A stretch of 51,067 bases of DNA from contig NZ_JAEAMR010000015.1 of assembly GCF_015999245.1 (NCBI RefSeq), forward strand, positions 34,146 to 85,212, given 5' to 3'. The position numbers were made by a program, and so were the translations under genes. Below the pieces are notes generated by a model, which did no database searches, was not told where the DNA came from, and saw only the letters and a program-made list of their open reading frames with translations. Source of the stretch: Streptomyces sp. AV19. Its GTDB lineage: Bacteria > Actinomycetota > Actinomycetes > Streptomycetales > Streptomycetaceae. Below are positions 47,325-51,067 of the stretch, in pieces; the stretch's first letter is position 1; each line of letters starts with the position of its first letter.

Positions 47325-48661
47325 CCGGCCGCGGGGAGGAGTACGGAACGGATCCCGGCGCGCTGCGACGGCGCGCCGCGGAGGCCCTGCTCGCGGCCCG
47401 TGAGCGCACCGGCGTGCTCACGGGCTGCGTGCCGGACGAGGAACTGGCCGCCCAGCACTCGCCGTTGATGTCGCCGCTGGTGTGGGACCTGGCGCACATC
47501 GGCAACCAGGAGGAGCTGTGGCTGCTGCGCGCCGTCGGCGGGCGGGCGGCGCTGCGGCCCGAACTGGACCAGATCTACGACGCGTTCGAGCACCCGCGCG
47601 CCGAGCGCCTGTCGCTGCCGCTGCTGCCGCCGGACCAGGCGCGCGGCTACGCGGCGGAGGTGCGCGGCCGTGTGCTGGACGTGCTGGTGAGCGCCCCGGT
47701 GGAGGGCGGGGGTCCGCTGCTGGAGGCGAGCTTCGCCTTCGGGATGGTCGCGCAGCACGAACAGCAGCACGACGAGACCATGCTGATCACCCATCAGCTG
47801 CGGTCCGGGCCCGCCGCCCTGGCCGCCCCCGAGCCGCCGCCCGCCCCGCCGGACGCCGCCGCGCTGCCCCGCGAAGTGCTCGTCGAGGGCGGCCCGTTCA
47901 CGATGGGCACCACGACCGAGCCGTGGGCGCTGGACAACGAGCGGCCCGCCCACGTGCGCGACGTGGCGGCCTTCTTTCTCGACACCCTCCCGGTGAGCAA
48001 CCGCTCCTTCCAGTATTTCGTCGAGGACGGCGGCTACGGCGAGCCGCGCTGGTGGCACCCGGAGGGCTGGGAGCAGGTGCGCCGCCACGAACTGGCGGCG
48101 CCGCTGTTCTGGCGGCGGGAGGGCGCCGGCTGGGTGCGCCGCCGCTTCGGCGTCGTGGAGCCCGTACCGCCCGACGAGCCGGTGCTGCACGTGAGTTGGT
48201 ACGAGGCGGCCGCGTACGCCGCCTGGGCGGGGCGGCGGCTGCCGACGGAGGCCGAGTGGGAGAAGGCCGCCCGGCACGACCCCGCCTCGGGCCGCTCCCG
48301 GCGCTATCCCTGGGGCGACGCGGACCCGGCGCCGCACCACGCCAACCTCGGCCAGCGGCACCTGCGTCCGGCGCCCGTCGGCTCGTACCCGGACGGCGCC
48401 TCGCCGCTGGGGGTGCGGCAGTTGATGGGCGACGTGTGGGAGTGGACGGCGAGCGATTTCCTGCCGTACCCCGGCTTCCGCGCCTTCCCCTACCGCGAGT
48501 ATTCGGAGGTCTTCTTCGGCGGCTCCCACAAGGTGCTGCGCGGCGGCTCGTTCGGGGTGGCGCCCGTCGCCTGCCGGGGCACCTTCCGCAACTGGGACCT
48601 GCCGCGGCGGCGGCAGATCTTCGCCGGCTTCCGCACGGCGCGCGACGCGGAGCCGCGCTGA
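47321..48661 (+). CDS. egtB: Hercynylcysteine sulfoxide synthase EgtB
   Basis: This 446-residue non-heme iron enzyme uses oxygen to join hercynine and gamma-glutamylcysteine as a sulfoxide. The N-terminal DinB-like helical bundle supplies iron ligands: His in 'WDLAHIGNQEE' and the pair in 'QHEQQHDETML'. The C-terminal formylglycine-generating-enzyme-like domain carries 'GGPFTMGTTTEPWALDNERP', 'RLPTEAEWEKAARH', 'GDVWEWTASDF' and 'VLRGGSFG'. The GTG at 47321 overlaps egtA; its last base is shared with the egtC ATG (TGATG). Confidence 0.94.
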   Translation: MTGRGEEYGTDPGALRRRAAEALLAARERTGVLTGCVPDEELAAQHSPLMSPLVWDLAHIGNQEELWLLRAVGGRAALRPELDQIYDAFEHPRAERLSLPLLPPDQARGYAAEVRGRVLDVLVSAPVEGGGPLLEASFAFGMVAQHEQQHDETMLITHQLRSGPAALAAPEPPPAPPDAAALPREVLVEGGPFTMGTTTEPWALDNERPAHVRDVAAFFLDTLPVSNRSFQYFVEDGGYGEPRWWHPEGWEQVRRHELAAPLFWRREGAGWVRRRFGVVEPVPPDEPVLHVSWYEAAAYAAWAGRRLPTEAEWEKAARHDPASGRSRRYPWGDADPAPHHANLGQRHLRPAPVGSYPDGASPLGVRQLMGDVWEWTASDFLPYPGFRAFPYREYSEVFFGGSHKVLRGGSFGVAPVACRGTFRNWDLPRRRQIFAGFRTARDAEPR

Positions 48662-49398
48662 TGTGCCGGCACCTGGCCGTCCTGGGCCCCGACGCCCCGC
48701 TCGGCGCCTCCGTCTCCGACCCGCCGTACTCGCTGGTCCGCCAGTCCTGGGCGCCGCGTCTGCAGCGGTATGGCACGGTCAACGCGGACGGCTTCGGCAT
48801 CGGCTGGTACGCGGACGGCGATCCGCGGCCCGCGCGCTACCGCGGGGCCGGGCCCGTGTGGGCCGACCGGTCCTTCGCCGACCTGATACGCGTCGTCCGC
48901 AGCCGGGCGCTGCTGGCGGCGGTGCGGGACGCGACCGTGCCCGGCGACGGCGAGGACGCGGCGGCGCCGTTCGCCGCGGGCCGCTGGCTGTTCAGCCACC
49001 AGGGCGCGCTGACCGGCTGGCCCGACTCGGCGGTGCCGCTCGCGCCGCTGCTGCCGCCGGGGGCGCTGCTGCGGCTGGAGGCGCGCTGCGACGCGGCGTT
49101 CGTCTGGGCGCTGGTGGCGCACCGGCTGCTGGCCGGGGCCGCGCCCGAGCGGGCGCTGGCCGGGGCCGTCGTCACGCTGGCGGAGGCCTCGCCCGCGTCC
49201 CGGCTGAACCTGCTGCTGACCGACGGCGCGTCGGTGACCGCCACCGCGTGGGGGGACACCCTCTGGTACCTCACGGGTCCCGGCGAACGGGTCGTCGTGG
49301 CGTCCGAGCCCTACGACGACGACCCGCGCTGGACCGAGGTGCCCGACCGCACCCTCCTCTCCGCCGACCGCACCCGCCTCTCCCTCTCCCCCCTGTAG
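48661..49398 (+). CDS. egtC: Gamma-glutamyl-hercynylcysteine sulfoxide hydrolase EgtC
   Basis: This 245-residue class II glutamine-amidotransferase-like hydrolase removes glutamate from the EgtB product. The N-terminal nucleophile is Cys2 ('MCRHLAVLGP'), exposed after Met removal. 'NADGFGIGWYADGDPRPARY' and 'GRWLFSHQGALTGW' are family landmarks. The ATG at 48661 shares its A with the egtB stop, so translation is tightly coupled. Confidence 0.93.
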   Translation: MCRHLAVLGPDAPLGASVSDPPYSLVRQSWAPRLQRYGTVNADGFGIGWYADGDPRPARYRGAGPVWADRSFADLIRVVRSRALLAAVRDATVPGDGEDAAAPFAAGRWLFSHQGALTGWPDSAVPLAPLLPPGALLRLEARCDAAFVWALVAHRLLAGAAPERALAGAVVTLAEASPASRLNLLLTDGASVTATAWGDTLWYLTGPGERVVVASEPYDDDPRWTEVPDRTLLSADRTRLSLSPL

Positions 49399-49442
49399 CC
49401 CTTTCTCCGTGTTGCCCCCCGCATGCGCAAGGAGCCCCTTCC

Positions 49443-50411
49443 GTGAGCCCGTTCGTCCTCACCCGCACCCTGCCGCCCGACGCGACGGCCGCCGCCCTGC
49501 GCGCCGACGTCGCCGAGGGGCTGACCAGCTCGCCCAAGGCGCTCCCGCCGAAGTGGTTCTACGACGCGCGGGGCAGCGAACTCTTCGACGAGATCACGCT
49601 GTTGCCCGAGTACTATCCCACCCGCGCCGAGCGCGAGATCCTCCTGTGCCGGGCGGACGCGATCGCCCGCGCCACCGGTGCCCGCACCCTTGTCGAACTC
49701 GGCTCCGGCTCCTCCGACAAGACCCGCCACCTCATCCGCGCCCTCCCCGGCCTGCACACCTACGTCCCCGTCGATGTCAGCGAGAGCGCCCTCACCGGCG
49801 CCGCCGCGACGCTGCTGGCCGAGCACCCGGCGCTCACCGTGCACGCGCTCGTCGCCGACTTCCAGGACGGGCTCGTCCTCCCCGACACCCCGGGGCCGCG
49901 CCTGCTGGCGTTCCTCGGCGGCACGATCGGCAACCTGCTGCCCGCCGAGCGCGCCGGCTTCCTCGCCGGGCTGCGTTCGCGGCTCGCGCCGGGCGACGCG
50001 CTGCTGCTCGGCACCGACCTGGTCAAGGACGAGCGCGTGCTGGTCGCCGCCTACGACGACGCGCAGGGGGTGACCGCCGCCTTCGACAAGAACGTCCTCC
50101 TGGTCGTCAACCGCGAACTCGGCGCGGACTTCGACCCCGACGACTTCGCGCACGTGGCCCTGTGGGACAAGACCCAGGAGTGGATCGAGATGCGTCTGCG
50201 GGCGCGGCGGCCCGTGACCGTCAAGGTCCGCGCCCTCGACCTGGAGGTCGCCTTCGAGGCGGGCGAGGAACTGCGCACCGAGATCTCGGCGAAGTTCCGC
50301 CGGGAGGGGGTGCGGCGCGAGCTGGCGGCGGCGGGGCTCGAACTGTCGCGGTGGTGGACGGACTCCGGCGACCGCTTCGCCCTCTCCCTGTCGCATACCG
50401 TGGGATCGTGA
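49443..50411 (+). CDS. egtD: Histidine N-alpha-methyltransferase EgtD
   Basis: This 322-residue SAM-dependent enzyme trimethylates histidine to hercynine, the first committed ergothioneine step. SAM motif I is 'LVELGSGSSDKTRHLI'. Other family segments are 'PKWFYDARGSELFDEITLLP', 'EYYPTRAEREIL', 'FLGGTIGNLLPAERAGFL' and 'EISAKFRREGV'. The GTG at 49443 has AAGGAG at eight bases, 44 bp after egtC. The stop overlaps the start of a universal stress protein gene by four bases. The C-S lyase EgtE is not in the window and is presumably elsewhere. Confidence 0.94.
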   Translation: MSPFVLTRTLPPDATAAALRADVAEGLTSSPKALPPKWFYDARGSELFDEITLLPEYYPTRAEREILLCRADAIARATGARTLVELGSGSSDKTRHLIRALPGLHTYVPVDVSESALTGAAATLLAEHPALTVHALVADFQDGLVLPDTPGPRLLAFLGGTIGNLLPAERAGFLAGLRSRLAPGDALLLGTDLVKDERVLVAAYDDAQGVTAAFDKNVLLVVNRELGADFDPDDFAHVALWDKTQEWIEMRLRARRPVTVKVRALDLEVAFEAGEELRTEISAKFRREGVRRELAAAGLELSRWWTDSGDRFALSLSHTVGS

Positions 50412-50893
50412 GCGACGACCAACGCACCCCCGAGAGCGCCGGCCTGCCCACCGGCTTCGAACGCGGCACGGACGGCCCCAAGGTGATCGTCGTCGGCGTC
50501 GACGGCTCCGAGTCCTCCTGGCGCGCCGCCTCCTACGCGGCGGGCCTGGCCCGCCGGCAGCACGCGCTGCTCGCGCTCGTCTACGTCCAGCCGGTCCTGG
50601 CGGGCAGCGCGGCGCTCGGCGCGCCGGTGGGCGACGTGACGGAGGAGGTCGCGGAGGAACTCCTCGGCGAGATCCGCGCGACGACGGAGCGGCTGCGGGG
50701 CGTCTATTCCGTCCGCTGGGAGTTCCACACGTTCCGCGGGGACCCATATGCGGGTCTGGTCCGGGCCGCGGACGATTTGAAGGCGGACGCGGTGGTGGTC
50801 GGCGCGTCGGAGCGGGCGGGGCACCGGATCGTGGGGTCGGTGGCGGTGCGGTTGGTGAAGGCGGGGAGGTGGCCGGTGACGGTGGTGCCGTAG
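50408..50893 (+). CDS. Universal stress protein coupled to egtD
   Basis: This 161-residue single-domain USP begins the fold at 'KVIVVGVDGSESSWRAASYA' and ends with the nucleotide-loop region 'VVVGASERAGHRIVGSVAVR' and 'GRWPVTVVP', close to the G-2x-G-9x-G pattern. It probably binds ATP. The GTG at 50408 overlaps the egtD stop (GTGA), so it is made with the ergothioneine enzymes, which fits a role in redox stress. The last 30 codons are G/T-rich on the coding strand, adjoining repeat copy 6. Confidence 0.87.
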   Translation: MSDDQRTPESAGLPTGFERGTDGPKVIVVGVDGSESSWRAASYAAGLARRQHALLALVYVQPVLAGSAALGAPVGDVTEEVAEELLGEIRATTERLRGVYSVRWEFHTFRGDPYAGLVRAADDLKADAVVVGASERAGHRIVGSVAVRLVKAGRWPVTVVP

Positions 50894-50913
50894 GGGTGGT
50901 GGGGGGTGGGTTT

Positions 50914-51067
50914 TGCCCCGGTCCCGCCCTTTCACCGTTTCTTCCGGGGCAAGCCCCGGGCCCGTAACGCGGCTGCGCCGCGTTGACCGGGGGCTGCGCC
51001 CCCTGGATCCCTGAAGCGCCCTTCGGGCTCCCCCAGAGGGGGTACCCCCAGTCCTCAAGCGCCGGAC
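50914..51067. repeat. Intergenic TIR element, copy 6 (left part, cut by window end)
   Basis: The left terminus (TGCCCCGGTCCCGCCCTTTC and on through CACCGTTTCTTCCGG) matches copy 2 almost exactly. Internal modules are GTAACGCGGCTGCGCCGCGT, GGGGGCTGCGCCCCC, CCCCCAGAGGGGGTACCCCC and GTCCTCAAGCGCCGGAC, where the window stops. Confidence 0.85.

Overview
The window is chromosomal DNA from a high-GC actinomycete, almost certainly a Streptomyces. G+C is very high and codon third positions are overwhelmingly G or C. Many genes start with GTG. Operons are stitched together by 4-bp GTGA/ATGA overlaps. The content is typical of the genus: an XRE/DUF397 pair, a LysX-type lysyl-tRNA synthetase fusion, a sugar ABC importer without its own ATPase, and ergothioneine genes. 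About 49 genes or gene remnants are supported; no rRNA, tRNA, CRISPR array or transposase gene was seen.

Layout. 0.1-7.4 kb: a maleylpyruvate-isomerase-like remnant, a small repeat-rich membrane protein, an unknown 165-aa protein, a secreted PI-PLC/GDPD-type phosphodiesterase, a secreted phosphodiester glycosidase (NAGPA domain), a tiny membrane protein and lysX. 7.7-12.7 kb: a five-gene oligopeptide/nickel-type ABC importer operon on the minus strand. 12.8-15.6 kb: a secreted crystallin-like small protein and a divergent pair of a TauD-type dioxygenase and an FAD oxidoreductase. 15.6-21.1 kb: an accessory patch holding an XRE/DUF397 pair, two small genes, a 0.3-kb fold-back element, a broken duplicate of a pentapeptide-repeat gene, a winged-helix regulator/membrane-protein operon with a double palindromic operator, a secreted candidate nuclease-toxin-like protein with a possible partner, and the intact pentapeptide gene.

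21.4-32.2 kb is the most coherent functional unit. It contains a LacI regulator, a sugar-binding lipoprotein, two permeases, a GH5 (subfamily-18-like) beta-mannosidase, a Tat-exported GH85 endo-beta-N-acetylglucosaminidase and a cytoplasmic GH38 alpha-mannosidase. Together these read as a system for harvesting high-mannose N-glycans: release outside the cell by GH85, import by the ABC system, and trimming inside by GH38 and GH5.

32.2-34.0 kb: a GlxA-type AraC regulator divergent from a DJ-1/PfpI protein. 34.3-37.8 kb: an unusual exported-hydrolase/ABC-ATPase fusion with its permease. 37.9-45.9 kb: a small exported peptide, an SDR, a two-component system with a lipoprotein, an AidB-like acyl-CoA dehydrogenase, a DUF4239 membrane protein and a P450. 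46.0-50.9 kb: egtA-egtB-egtC-egtD for ergothioneine, with a universal stress protein translationally coupled to egtD.

Across the whole window runs a family of non-coding intergenic elements (six copies, two cut by the window edges). Complete copies have terminal inverted repeats and shuffled palindromic modules inside. The flanking DNA, including coding sequence, is strongly G/T-rich on the left of a copy and C/A-rich on the right. This element-centred strand asymmetry is the most unusual sequence-level signal here.
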